64,000 nucleotides of DNA from Bacillus sp. ISL-18 (lineage in GTDB: Bacteria > Bacillota > Bacilli > Bacillales > Cytobacillaceae): assembly GCF_018613415.1 (NCBI RefSeq), contig NZ_JAGGQG010000006.1, positions 1 through 64,000 on the forward strand. Direction: 5' to 3'. Numbering within the stretch: the stretch's first letter is position 1; each line of letters begins with the position of its first letter. The translations under genes were made by a program, and so were the position numbers. The notes below the pieces were generated by a model that was not told where the DNA came from, made no database searches, and saw nothing but the letters and a program-made list of their open reading frames with translations. Of this stretch, positions 25,527 to 34,146 are shown piece by piece.

Positions 25527-25592
25527 ATGGAATTTCATCTGGAAGTCCAACTTTCCATTTGTTTTTTACTAACCTATCAAAAAGAGAAATAA
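25527..25592 (+). CDS. candidate 21-aa peptide
   Basis: ATG 25527 has GAGGTG six bases before and a good promoter 30 bp upstream. The product MEFHLEVQLSICFLLTYQKEK has a short hydrophobic centre. Its 3' end runs into the hairpin that ends the converging minus-strand gene. It could be a tiny membrane peptide or the start of a regulatory RNA. Confidence 0.35.
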   Translation: MEFHLEVQLSICFLLTYQKEK

Positions 25593-25615
25593 AAAAAACG
25601 CCAAATGATGGCGTT
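25590..25615 (-). terminator. intrinsic terminator (minus strand)
   Basis: On the minus strand AACGCC, loop ATCATTT, GGCGTT, followed by an 8-T run. It directly follows the stop of the 47-aa gene. Confidence 0.85.
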
Positions 25616-25621
25616 CAAATG

Positions 25622-25765
25622 TCAGTAATTATCTAAATCAGTATCGATCTGTCCTCCATACTTGCCGCGCGGTTCAGGAACTTGGTCTAACACAATGGGC
25701 TTTTTAGAAGCATCTGTAGAGGTTTCATTATTGCTTTTATTATTCAATTTTTCATTTTTATCCAA
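25622..25765 (-). CDS. 47-aa hydrophilic protein
   Basis: Small, Asn/Lys/Asp-rich, probably unstructured, ending DQVPEPRGKYGGQIDTDLDNY. The start TTG 25765 is chosen because a strong GGAGGTGAT lies eight bases before; the frame is open further but that part covers the ribosome site. Strong translation signal and own terminator support a real gene. Function unknown; small proteins of this kind in Bacillus are often spore-associated, which is inference only. Confidence 0.55.
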   Translation of the reverse strand: MDKNEKLNNKSNNETSTDASKKPIVLDQVPEPRGKYGGQIDTDLDNY

Positions 25766-26020
25766 AGGAATCACCTCCATTGATTTAGGTATACCAACAT
25801 ATAGTTTGGAATTTGTTAAAAATATATTCACCATATTTCTTTATTCTTTTAGGATTAATTAAGTGCAAAGCGGAAGGATTGAAGAATAGTGGAACTTTTT
25901 TGGGTAACGACTTAGTTATAAAAATGTAAATAATTTTTTATTATTTTGACATTAAAAAGGACAAGCTCTTCTTCATATATTCTAATGCGGTAATTATTTA
26001 TTTGAAGGGAGCGATTCATA

Positions 26021-26164
26021 ATGGTTTTTCTCTGGCTGTTACTTGCGATCCTATTGGTTGGAATTGTTATTTTTCTAGGTGTGAGAAAATCAAAAGTAAG
26101 GCAGGAAGAACTAACAAATAACGATACAGTAGAAGCCTTACCAAAATTTAAGTTTGACGAATAA
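26021..26164 (+). CDS. 47-aa single-helix membrane protein
   Basis: ATG 26021 follows AAGGGAG. Residues 2-21 are a membrane helix (VFLWLLLAILLVGIVIFLGV), followed by a charged tail KSKVRQEELTNNDTVEALPKFKFDE. Strong terminator 35 nt after the stop. No family is recognised; the topology suggests an N-terminal anchor with a cytoplasmic tail. Confidence 0.55.
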   Translation: MVFLWLLLAILLVGIVIFLGVRKSKVRQEELTNNDTVEALPKFKFDE

Positions 26165-26199
26165 ATAAAAGGATTTTTTAATTCTATCCAAAAAATTCT

Positions 26200-26223
26200 G
26201 GCTGTCATTATGGCAGCCTTTTT
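26200..26223 (+). terminator. intrinsic terminator
   Basis: GGCTGTCA, loop TTA, TGGCAGCC and T5. Confidence 0.85.
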
Positions 26224-26312
26224 GTTTTCGATAGAACCGGGGGGTAACGGAAAAAGTAGTATTACATTTTTAACTATAGGAAATAAGAGGGTTGAAAAAA
26301 TTATTCACTTAG

Positions 26313-26609
26313 CTATTTGGCTTTGAAAGATAAACCCTCGCCTTTCAAAGCCGTTCTGAGTTTCGGTAAAGAAGCTGGTCCCATACCATGAAATTCCAAG
26401 ATCTCCTTTTCTCTATAGGTAGACAGCTGTTGTAAAGAGGTGATCCCATTGTTTTCTAATGCACGTCTGGCCGGGGCAGAAAGGATGGAAAGAAATCCAG
26501 CCGCAGGTTTAAGTTCTTTTTCACAAATTGGGCAGGTGGGACAGTCGCTGCTTTTATAGTATTTGTGGCCTTTGGCGCAGGTTCGTAAACTTTTATTTGA
26601 AGATGTCAT
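26313..26609 (-). CDS. RNA polymerase alpha-CTD-like / helix-hairpin-helix protein with zinc knuckle
   Basis: 98 aa. The N-terminal half has a CxxC-type pattern (TCAKGHKYYKSSDCPTCPICEKE) suitable for zinc. The C-terminal half, FLSILSAPARRALENNGITSLQQLSTYREKEILEFHGMGPASLPKLRTAL, is the helix-hairpin-helix fold of the RNA polymerase alpha C-terminal domain. Such small proteins are widespread in Bacillus; whether they contact DNA or polymerase is not known. ATG 26609 has GGGGAG upstream; monocistronic. Confidence 0.8.
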   Translation of the reverse strand: MTSSNKSLRTCAKGHKYYKSSDCPTCPICEKELKPAAGFLSILSAPARRALENNGITSLQQLSTYREKEILEFHGMGPASLPKLRTALKGEGLSFKAK

Positions 26610-26809
26610 TTTTCATGCTCCCCTTTTTTATGCTTTAGTCGATCTATTAAAAGTGGTTAATCAACTTTACTCCTATTTTAACATCATTTTCCATAAAAAA
26701 TGTATCTTTAATTGGTTTGGTTGGGTAAAATGGAATAGTAGTATTTTTAAATCCTATCAATAAATTAATAGAGGTAATAAACTCAAATATGAAATAGAGG
26801 GTGAACTGA

Positions 26810-27190
26810 ATGATTAATACGTTAGGGCAAGTAATGTTATATGTAAGTAATCAAGATGAGGCTGTGAAATTTTGGACTGAAAAAGTGGGGTTTAAGGTAA
26901 TTTCAGACGAAGATAACGGTCACGGCTTGAGATGGATTGAAATTGCTCCAACTAATGAATCCGGGACAAGTATTGTCCTTCACAATAAGGAACTAATTTC
27001 TAAAATGCAGCCTGAATTAAATCTTGGTACACCCTCGTTAATGTTTTTTTCAAAAGACCTAGATCAATTATATACTGACTTATCAAACAAAAACGTTACT
27101 GTTGGTGAAATAGTCGCTATGCCTTCTGGCAGAGTATTCAACTTTGCAGATAGTGAAAATAATTACTTTGCAGTATTGGAGAAAAAGTGA
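26810..27190 (+). CDS. VOC-family (glyoxalase/bleomycin-resistance fold) protein
   Basis: 126 aa with two beta-alpha-beta-beta-beta modules: LGQVMLYVSNQDEAVKFWTEKVGFKVISDE and the later VTVGEIVAMPSGRVFNFADSENNYFAVLEKK. The E in the final NYFAVLE is a usual metal position, but the first metal His is Gln (GQVMLYV), so the substrate and even metal use are open. ATG 26810 follows GAGGGTG. A terminator lies downstream. Confidence 0.8.
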   Translation: MINTLGQVMLYVSNQDEAVKFWTEKVGFKVISDEDNGHGLRWIEIAPTNESGTSIVLHNKELISKMQPELNLGTPSLMFFSKDLDQLYTDLSNKNVTVGEIVAMPSGRVFNFADSENNYFAVLEKK

Positions 27191-27212
27191 AGAGAAGTAA
27201 ATGTTGAATAAT

Positions 27213-27240
27213 AAGGGGATGCCGTGCAGCATCTCCTTTT
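27213..27240 (+). terminator. intrinsic terminator
   Basis: AAGGGGATGC pairs with GCATCTCCTT (one G-U pair), followed by T-rich sequence. Confidence 0.7.
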
Positions 27241-27361
27241 ATTTGGAGAAAAAAGGTACAAAGAGTGGTAAATAAATGGATTTACCTGGAAGTTATCCAT
27301 GTGTTTTAATAGATTTATATCTTTTATCCAAATTAACTCTGTACAAAGTAGGTGTTTCAGC

Positions 27362-27811
27362 TTGACGAATAATGAGATTTACGATGTATTGACCATTGAC
27401 GCGGTTTCACGGCAACTTGGGATTACCCCAAGAACGCTCCGGTATTATGAGGAGGTAGGTCTTATTTCCCCTGCCTTGCGCACGAATGGCGGGCATCGTC
27501 TTTATGATCAAAGCACAATGGACCGAATTAAGCAAATCCTTCGCCTGAAGGAATATTTGGGTATCTCACTGCAAGAGATTCAGGAAGTTATGGACGCAGA
27601 GGAGTCGCTTAATGAAATACGCCGTACATTTCAAGAGAATATTGAAAGTGCCGATGTACAAAGAGTGTTGGTAAGGCAGTACATCGATGTTCTTCACAAC
27701 TTGATTGAAAAAATGACTACGAAAATAGAAAACGTAGAAACCATGCGCAATCTGTACCAAGAGCAAGTGGAACGCTCTTTACACTTTATGGACGAATTGG
27801 AAAAAAAGTAA
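27362..27811 (+). CDS. MerR-family transcriptional regulator
   Basis: About 149 aa from TTG 27362 (AGGTG upstream). Residues 8-75 are a MerR DNA-binding domain (LTIDAVSRQLGITPRTLRYYEEVGLISPALRTNGGHRLYD), then a long coiled-coil dimerisation helix. It has no Cys cluster, so it is not a classic metal sensor. The SPW-repeat gene 300 bp downstream has a long inverted repeat in its promoter of the kind MerR proteins twist; that regulatory link is inference. Confidence 0.85.
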   Translation: MTNNEIYDVLTIDAVSRQLGITPRTLRYYEEVGLISPALRTNGGHRLYDQSTMDRIKQILRLKEYLGISLQEIQEVMDAEESLNEIRRTFQENIESADVQRVLVRQYIDVLHNLIEKMTTKIENVETMRNLYQEQVERSLHFMDELEKK

Positions 27812-28062
27812 ATCGGGTCTAGCTACAAATAATAAAGAATTTTTTCAAATTAAGCGTATTAAACTAAGTATCTACATAAACCTGGCAGCAACCTCAGAAG
27901 ACAGCACACTCCACAGTTTTACCTTTGGCAATACCCTACAAAATTTTAAAACAACATACACACCTCACTCCATATGTAACGATCTATTTTCGATTGATCA
28001 AAAAAATAAAGATAACTTCTCGCATGAATTGGAATATATTCTCATAAATTTCATATGTTTTA
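27812..28062. other. intergenic region between merR-like and SPW genes
   Basis: AT-rich, no gene or hairpin with a T-run seen. Confidence 0.4.
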
Positions 28063-28097
28063 TTGACGTTGACATTAACGTTAACGTCAATTAATAA
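28063..28097 (+). promoter_or_regulatory. promoter with MerR-type inverted repeat
   Basis: TTGACGTT (28063-28070) and AACGTCAA (28083-28090) form an inverted repeat with a 12-bp spacer; a further perfect palindrome TTAACGTTAA lies at 28075-28084. A -35 TTGACA at 28069-28074 and a -10 TAATAA at 28092-28097, 17 bp apart, bracket the dyad, as in MerR-type promoters. Confidence 0.6.
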
Positions 28098-28110
28098 ATA
28101 GGAGGTTTTT

Positions 28111-28284
28111 ATGATGTGGCAACTTTGGCTTACTGGACTGATCGGTGTCTGGCTCATCATTTCTCCATGGGTGTATAGCTTCACCAGCAATGCTGGCGCT
28201 ATGTGGAATAGTGTCATTTTTGGAATTATTGTCTTAATTCTTGCTATTTGGTCAGGTGCGGCGCAAAAAAACAATAATTCTTAG
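28111..28284 (+). CDS. SPW-repeat membrane protein
   Basis: 57 aa, too short for usual cut-offs. It has the SPW motif, WLTGLIGVWLIISPWVYSF, in the first membrane helix, and a second helix WNSVIFGIIVLILAIW. AGGAGG lies immediately upstream of ATG 28111. The family is of unknown function and usually has one or two repeats; this one has a single repeat. Probably controlled by the upstream MerR-type regulator. Confidence 0.8.
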   Translation: MMWQLWLTGLIGVWLIISPWVYSFTSNAGAMWNSVIFGIIVLILAIWSGAAQKNNNS

Positions 28285-28461
28285 AACCAAATTTTAACTG
28301 GGCAACAGCAGAGGTCTCATAATTTCTGCCTCTGCTGTTGGCTGAATAGATAAGGGCAAGGAAGAAACAAAGTAACAAGAAGCAGGGGTGATAGAAATTT
28401 TGGGGGCAGCTGATTCAATCTGTAGCAATAGATTTCAATCATACAAGGGAGCGGATGCGAT

Positions 28462-28647
28462 ATGGAATATACGGTTCGTAAGATAAGAACAAAAATATTT
28501 ACGGGTCCACCAAGTGAAATCGAGGAACAGGTCAATGTTTTTTTAAATACACTTGACCAAATGAATTTCGTCGATCTTAGGGTAGCAAATTTGGATGGGG
28601 GAAAGATTTCTGTAGTTGTGGTGTATAAGGTCGTGCAAAAACTATAG
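28462..28647 (+). CDS. 61-aa protein, Cse60-like
   Basis: ATG 28462 follows GGGAGCG. The pattern KIFTGPPSEIEEQVNVFLNTLDQMNFVDLRV ... ISVVVVYKVV (strand, helix, strand, strand) resembles the small Cse60/DUF2758 family, in B. subtilis made in the mother cell during sporulation. The similarity is by eye only. It stands alone. Confidence 0.45.
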   Translation: MEYTVRKIRTKIFTGPPSEIEEQVNVFLNTLDQMNFVDLRVANLDGGKISVVVVYKVVQKL

Positions 28648-28766
28648 CAGTCTATAATCATAAAAAGTTGATGTAATAATACTGTGATAAGGATCTAACC
28701 TTGGTTTTGACAAAAGGCGGCTCTTTTTTATTTTTATAGCAAAATACTTTATATGCTGAAGGATAA

Positions 28767-28793
28767 ATAAAAGAGCTAAATGCTCTTTTTTTA
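28767..28793 (+). terminator. intrinsic terminator
   Basis: AAAAGAGC, loop TAAAT, GCTCTTTTTTT. The 120 bp between the previous stop and this hairpin hold no clear gene. Confidence 0.7.
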
Positions 28794-28896
28794 TTTATCT
28801 TTCTTTGATTTTTAACCAGTATTCTCTGATTTGGTATCAGTATATGATTTCATATGGAGGTAATACTAACCAAAAATAAGGGTGAAGGGAGTTCCT

Positions 28897-29931
28897 ATGA
28901 AAACAATTAAACCTATCAAAATAAGTTCAAATAAAACGAATATAACAGAAAAATTAACATCTGCAGAAATGGGAAAACTCTGGGCAACTTATACGGGAAA
29001 CAGTATGGCAAAATGCGTTTTAAGCTATTATCTTCAACACGTTGAGGATGATGATATTAAAACCTTATTAGAGAATGCTTTAAAATTATGCGAAGAGTTT
29101 ATACAAATATCCAAAGAAATTTTTGAAAAGGAAAACTTTCCGATTCCAATAGGATTCAGCAAAGAAGATGTAAACCTTGGAGCTCCTCGGTTATTTGAAG
29201 ATCAATTCTATGTTCATTACCTAAAATATGCAGCTAAAGCCGGTATGAGTATTTATAACGTAGGCTTACCACTTGTTTATCGGAAGGATGTAACAGAGTT
29301 TATTACCTATTGTATGCATTCCACCATGGATTTAATGGAACAAATAAAAGATATTCTAATGAACAAAGGTTTTATCATTAAACCACCTATCATCCCTGTT
29401 CCGGAAAAAGCAGAATTTGTTCATGAGGATTTTTTAAATGGCTTTTTCGGACATGTTCGGCCGTTGCATGCTTTAGAAATTGCTCATTTTTACGATAATA
29501 TTGAAAATAATGTAACGAGTAAAGCTCTTATTATGTCATTTGCTCAAGTGGCAAAAGATGAAAAGATTAGGAAGTTATTTGAAAAAGGCAGGGAACAAAC
29601 AACTAAAAATGTTGAAGCGTATATGCAAATACTTTCTGATGAAAATTTGCCGTCGCCGCCCTTTCTTGACCATTTAGTAACAGCGTCTACATTCTCGCCT
29701 TTTTCAGATAAGTTAATGTTATTTCATAAAATGGATATGTTTTCAATGAAAATAAGAGCGTTTGGAAATTCAATTGCCGTAAATGGAAGGCATGATGTAG
29801 GGATGACCTATTCAAAATCGTTAATGAGAATCTCCCTCTTTGTGGAAGAAGCAGCAAAACTGATGGTCGAAAAGGGATGGATGGAACAACCACCAAAAGC
29901 AGTGGATAGAAAAAATTTAGCAGCAAATTAG
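28897..29931 (+). CDS. DUF3231 family protein
   Basis: 344 aa from ATG 28897 (AAGGGAG upstream; the GTG at 28882 is less likely). Two tandem all-helical ferritin-like halves of about 165 residues, each starting with a similar segment: LTSAEMGKLWATYTGNSMAKCVLSYYLQH and FFGHVRPLHALEIAHFYDNIENNV. Found almost only in spore-forming Bacillales and related in fold to the CotF coat family; function unknown. Monocistronic. Confidence 0.85.
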   Translation: MKTIKPIKISSNKTNITEKLTSAEMGKLWATYTGNSMAKCVLSYYLQHVEDDDIKTLLENALKLCEEFIQISKEIFEKENFPIPIGFSKEDVNLGAPRLFEDQFYVHYLKYAAKAGMSIYNVGLPLVYRKDVTEFITYCMHSTMDLMEQIKDILMNKGFIIKPPIIPVPEKAEFVHEDFLNGFFGHVRPLHALEIAHFYDNIENNVTSKALIMSFAQVAKDEKIRKLFEKGREQTTKNVEAYMQILSDENLPSPPFLDHLVTASTFSPFSDKLMLFHKMDMFSMKIRAFGNSIAVNGRHDVGMTYSKSLMRISLFVEEAAKLMVEKGWMEQPPKAVDRKNLAAN

Positions 29932-30016
29932 AAGTTTAACAACTTCCTTCATTAAAGGGAATTCCTCTTTGTAAGCTAGAAAACGAAAAAGATGAATTAA
30001 AATTAGGTTTTAAGGG

Positions 30017-30045
30017 TTGACTGATTGTAAAAAAAATAATAAAAT
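30017..30045 (+). promoter_or_regulatory. sigma-A promoter of the leuA leader
   Basis: TTGACT at 30017-30022, 17-bp spacer, TAAAAT at 30040-30045. Confidence 0.7.
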
Positions 30046-30059
30046 AGGGAAAATTCGAA

Positions 30060-30300
30060 AAAGTCAAACGCAATGATTGGGAGTATTAAGGGATAGGTAT
30101 TGTTTAGAGAGCTGTCGGTTGGTGAGAGACAGTCAATAACACCCCCAACTCACCCAGGAGTGGTAAGGCTGAAATGTAGGCCTTAACGGTTGATTACCGT
30201 AATAAATCATGAAGTGGATTCGTTTGCTATTTAACGAATCAAAAAGAGTGGTACCACGTAGGCAAAGCCTGTCGTCTCTTATGAGATGATGGGCTTTTTT
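30060..30300 (+). promoter_or_regulatory. T-box leader of leuA
   Basis: Contains a Stem I start (GCAATGATTGGGAGTA), the AGAGAGCTGTCGGTTGGTGAGAGACAG region, the T-box GAGTGGTACCACG at 30246-30258, and a terminator where AAGCCTGTCGTCTC pairs with GAGATGATGGGCTT before T6 (to about 30300). A CTC at 30149-30151 fits a leucine specifier and the leuA product. It should turn on leuA when tRNA-Leu is uncharged. Confidence 0.85.
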
Positions 30301-30345
30301 GTGTTAATAATGAATCATTAAATCAATAAAAAGGTGGGCAACAAA

Positions 30346-32049
30346 ATGAAAAATATTGAAAAGTATTCAAGAGGTTACTTTATGCCTCCAGTAAAAAGCT
30401 TGAAATGGACCGAAAAGGAGTATATAGAGGAAGCTCCAACATGGTGTAGTGTGGACCTAAGAGATGGAAACCAAGCCTTGGTGGTGCCAATGAGTCTCGA
30501 GGAGAAGCTGGAATATTTTCAATTACTGTTGGAAGTAGGTTTCAAGGAAATAGAAGTGGGCTTTCCTGCCGCTTCTGAAACAGAATATACTTTTTTACGT
30601 ACCTTGATTGAACAGGAATTAATTCCAGATGATGTAACCATTCAAGTATTAACTCAATCAAGAGAACATATTATCAAAAAAACGTTTGAATCGCTTCAGG
30701 GAGTGAATAAGGCAGTCGTCCACCTTTACAATTCAACATCCGTACCTCAGCGCGAGCAGGTGTTCCAAAAAACGGAAGAAGAAATTATCGACATTGCGGT
30801 AACCGGAGCAAAAATGGTTAAGAAATATGCCGCAGAAACGGAGGGGAATTTTAAGTTTCAATATTCACCAGAAAGCTTCACGGGCACAGAAATGGAGTTT
30901 GCGCTTGAAATTTGCAACCGAGTACTTGATGTGTGGCAGCCTGATTCCGAAAATAAGGTAATTATCAATCTCCCAGCTACAGTTTCCATGTCAATGCCAC
31001 ACGTTTATGCCAGTCAGATTGAATTCATGAGTGATCATCTAAATTACCGGGACAATGTCATTCTTTCACTACATCCTCACAATGACAGAGGAACAGGGGT
31101 TGCAGATGCAGAGCTGGGAATGCTTGCAGGAGCCCAGAGGGTGGAAGGAACACTGTTCGGAAATGGAGAAAGAACAGGAAACGTGGACATTGTCACACTT
31201 GCACTTAACATGTATTCGCACGGAGTAAATCCGAAGCTTCACTTTGAAAATATCTATCATATCCTTGCCAAGTATGAAAAATTAACAAGAATGAAGGTTC
31301 ATGAAAGACACCCGTATGGGGGAGAACTTGTTTTTACGGCGTTCTCAGGATCCCATCAGGATGCCATCGCAAAAGGAATGAAGTGGCGTGAGGAAAGAGA
31401 AAATGAGTATTGGACAGTCCCTTATCTATTGATTGATCCAAAGGATATTGGGAGACAGTATGAAGGCGATATTATCCGTATTAATAGTCAATCAGGTAAG
31501 GGCGGTATTGGCTATGTGCTGATGCAGAATTTTGGACTTGATCTGCCGGCGGAGATGCGTGAAAGCTTTGGATATAGTGTTAAAAATGTATCGGACCGCA
31601 TGCACAAGGAGCTTATGCCAAATGAAATCTATGATATTTTCATAAACGAATATGTCAATATTCATACCCCTGTTGAGTTTATCAATTACCGATTTACTCA
31701 GAATGAAAAATATGAAACGACTGTATCAGTCAAGATAAACGGTGAGGCTCATGAACTGACTGGTATAGGAAATGGGAAGCTTGACGCCATCAGTAATGGT
31801 CTTCGCACCACACTGGGTCTCGATTTTAAGGATTTAGTTTACAAGGAACATGCCCTAGAAAGAGGATCGAAATCAAATGCAGTATCATATGTTGGATTCA
31901 CTGCTTTAGATGGGACTGTTTATTGGGGCTGTGGGATTGATGCCGATATTATGGCTTCGTCCATAAAAGCATTATTTAGTGCTGTTAATAACATGGTATC
32001 TAGTGTGGAACCTTCAATGGATAAAGGATTTTCTCTTTCAAATAGATAA
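30346..32049 (+). CDS. leuA: 2-isopropylmalate synthase, long LeuA type
   Basis: Condenses acetyl-CoA with 2-ketoisovalerate in the first step of leucine synthesis. 567 aa. TIM-barrel catalytic domain with DLRDGNQAL near residue 40, SVSM-like catalytic positions, the metal-binding HPHNDRGTGVADAELG and GTLFGNGERTGNVDI; linker helices; C-terminal LeuA dimer regulatory domain (about 430-560) for leucine feedback. It resembles the actinobacterial/proteobacterial long form more than the roughly 518-aa B. subtilis LeuA of the ilv-leu operon. ATG 30346 follows AAGGTGG. It is a stand-alone leuA, without leuB/C/D, under its own T-box. Confidence 0.93.
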   Translation: MKNIEKYSRGYFMPPVKSLKWTEKEYIEEAPTWCSVDLRDGNQALVVPMSLEEKLEYFQLLLEVGFKEIEVGFPAASETEYTFLRTLIEQELIPDDVTIQVLTQSREHIIKKTFESLQGVNKAVVHLYNSTSVPQREQVFQKTEEEIIDIAVTGAKMVKKYAAETEGNFKFQYSPESFTGTEMEFALEICNRVLDVWQPDSENKVIINLPATVSMSMPHVYASQIEFMSDHLNYRDNVILSLHPHNDRGTGVADAELGMLAGAQRVEGTLFGNGERTGNVDIVTLALNMYSHGVNPKLHFENIYHILAKYEKLTRMKVHERHPYGGELVFTAFSGSHQDAIAKGMKWREERENEYWTVPYLLIDPKDIGRQYEGDIIRINSQSGKGGIGYVLMQNFGLDLPAEMRESFGYSVKNVSDRMHKELMPNEIYDIFINEYVNIHTPVEFINYRFTQNEKYETTVSVKINGEAHELTGIGNGKLDAISNGLRTTLGLDFKDLVYKEHALERGSKSNAVSYVGFTALDGTVYWGCGIDADIMASSIKALFSAVNNMVSSVEPSMDKGFSLSNR

Positions 32050-32067
32050 GTTTTGAGAGCTAAGATG

Positions 32068-32112
32068 TGGGCTGCTGTGTCAACTGTTCCAAACAGTGAA
32101 CCCGACAGCCCA
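32068..32112 (+). terminator. hairpin downstream of leuA
   Basis: TGGGCTG pairs with CAGCCCA around an inner ACTGTT/AACAGT stem. No T-run follows, so termination efficiency is uncertain. Confidence 0.5.
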
Positions 32113-32203
32113 TTATTCTAGATATGATATGAATCTGTATTTCTAACAAGTTAAACTACACTGATTGTTATATAATCAAAGATCAAAGAAAGTGTGAAAC
32201 CAA

Positions 32204-32979
32204 ATGAAAATGATTGATGCCCATATTCATTTAGATCAATATACAGAAAAAGAAATAGACTGGATATTGGAAAGGACAGATTCGATTGAAGCTTTGCTTT
32301 CGGTTTCTTTTGATCTTGAATCTTGTAAGCGAAACCTTCAATTATCAAGAAGATATCAAAAAATAAAACCTCTATTTGGGTTGGGTTTCATCCAGAGCAG
32401 AGTCTGCCAACTGAAGATCAATTTACCAGACTGATTGAATGGATGGGTTCACATCAAGTAGAAATGATTGCTATTGGAGAGGTAGGTTTGCCTTACTATT
32501 TAAGGGAGGACCATAAGGTATCTAGCTCGCAGTATGGAAAATATATTGACCATCTCGAAACATTTGTGGAAATGGCAAAGAAGTGGGACAAGCCAATTGT
32601 TCTGCATGCCGTCTATGATGATGCCCCGGTTGTTTGTGATCTTTTGGAAAAGCATTCAGTGACAAACGCCCATTTCCATTGGTTTAAAGGGGATGAAAAA
32701 ACAATCTCGAGAATGATCGAAGCAGGTTATTTTATCTCTGTTACTCCTGAAATTGTTTATAAGGAAAAAATTCAGAAATTAGTTCAAACCTATCCATTAG
32801 GGAAAATGATGATTGAAACAGACGGTCCATGGCCGTTTGATGGTCCTTTTTTAGGAAAAATGACTCACCCTGACATGATGAAGCATTCGATTTACATGAT
32901 TGCTAAAATAAAAAACCTTTCAGAAGAAGAGGTTTCCGAAAGATTATTAGAAAACACGAAGGAATTCTATGGTATTTAA
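32204..32979 (+). pseudogene. TatD-family hydrolase interrupted by a frameshift
   Basis: Metal-dependent TatD/YabD-type hydrolase, about 258 aa if restored. The N-terminal part has the DAHIHLD metal motif. At 32386-32389 one base is missing: the frame reads GLGFIQSR, while the next frame gives the conserved GLGFHPEQSLPTEDQFTRLIEWMGS. The second part continues with IAIGEVGLPYY, VLHAVYDD, AHFHWF and MMIETDGPWP, all with conserved metal ligands. No other damage is seen, so this is either a recent one-base deletion or a sequencing error in a TTT run. Confidence 0.85.
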
Positions 32980-33001
32980 TCATTTATTTGATCGGATTAG
33001 G

Positions 33002-33994
33002 TTAAAGAAATGCTTCAGTTAACAAAGTATAGCTTTCAATTTTGTCCTGAAAGTCATGGATATTGCTTATAATCATAAATTCCTCCGTTTGGTAATTTTC
33101 ACTCAACCGAAGAAGTTCGCTTTTAACTTTTTGAGGTGTACCAATAATCATGCGCTTTCGATTTTCCTTAATCTTAATTCGATCGTCGTAGGTTAACGGT
33201 ATGTTCTTTGCTTCTATGATGGAAGGGATCCTGGTATCGATTCCTTTTTCAACTGTTAACAGCCACATATCTTGGCTTAAAGCCAATTCTTCCGCTCTTT
33301 CCTGAGTAGCGGCACACACCACAAATACACAAACATTTGCCTTAGGCTCTTCTAGAAAAGGCGAGGGCTGAAAATGATTATAATAATAGTTCATAGCCTG
33401 CTGTCCGTTTACCGGAGTGATAAAATGGCCATAAGTAAAAGCGGTCCCATTTTCTGCAGCTAATCTTGCACCTCTATGAGTAATTCCCAAAAGCCATACT
33501 TCTGGTAAATTTGTTGTCATTGGGAATGCTTTTACACCATGAAAAGGATGATCTTCGGGTAATTGATTCTGTAAAAAACCCTGCAGGTCCTTTACCTGCC
33601 TAGGGAATTCATTTAGGCTTTTTCTTAATCCATCTGTCAAAGCTAGCCGCGTGGTCGCGGAACCACCAGGGGAACGTCCGATTCCTAAATCAATTCGATT
33701 CGGAAACAGGGTCTCTAATACTTTGAAGTTCTCGGCAAGCTTATAGGGGCTATACTGAGGGAGTAATACACCGCCCGAACCGACACGTATTTTCCGAGTC
33801 ATTGATGCTATATGTGAAATAAGTATTTCTGGAGAGGAACCAGCCATTCCATTGGTATTATGATGTTCCGCAACCCAAAAGCGAGTGTAACCTAAATCCT
33901 CCGATAGCTGAGCTAATTTTACAGTTTTTTGTAAAGTGGTACTCGCCGAATCCCCTTTACTTATAACTGATTGATCGAGAACGCTTAATTTCAA
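33002..33994 (-). CDS. luciferase-like (LLM-class) flavin monooxygenase
   Basis: 330 aa from TTG 33994 (GGAGG eight bases before); an upstream TTG at 34009 lies too near that site. Bacterial-luciferase TIM barrel: GYTRFWVAEHHN near residue 40, IRVGSGGVLLPQYSPYKLAENFKVLETLFPNRIDLGIGRSPGG, and GTPQKVKSELLRL near the end. It resembles the YceB/YwcH-type group of uncertain substrate. A perfect 12-bp inverted repeat lies 75 bp upstream. Confidence 0.88.
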   Translation of the reverse strand: MKLSVLDQSVISKGDSASTTLQKTVKLAQLSEDLGYTRFWVAEHHNTNGMAGSSPEILISHIASMTRKIRVGSGGVLLPQYSPYKLAENFKVLETLFPNRIDLGIGRSPGGSATTRLALTDGLRKSLNEFPRQVKDLQGFLQNQLPEDHPFHGVKAFPMTTNLPEVWLLGITHRGARLAAENGTAFTYGHFITPVNGQQAMNYYYNHFQPSPFLEEPKANVCVFVVCAATQERAEELALSQDMWLLTVEKGIDTRIPSIIEAKNIPLTYDDRIKIKENRKRMIIGTPQKVKSELLRLSENYQTEEFMIISNIHDFQDKIESYTLLTEAFL

Positions 33995-34068
33995 TGATTT
34001 ACCCTCCAAAGAACGTGCAGATCGTATGATTTGAATTTTGATTTATAGTTTATGTTGTCTTATCTACC

Positions 34069-34098
34069 TTTTGTTTACCACAAATTTGGTAAACAAAA
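34069..34098. promoter_or_regulatory. 12-bp perfect inverted repeat upstream of the monooxygenase
   Basis: TTTTGTTTACCA, spacer CAAATT, TGGTAAACAAAA. There is no T-run directly after it on either strand to make it a clear terminator; position and symmetry suggest an operator for a dimeric repressor. Confidence 0.5.
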
Positions 34099-34146
34099 AA
34101 TAAAGAAGATATATTACACAAGTATACCTTCTTCCATGAATTTATT

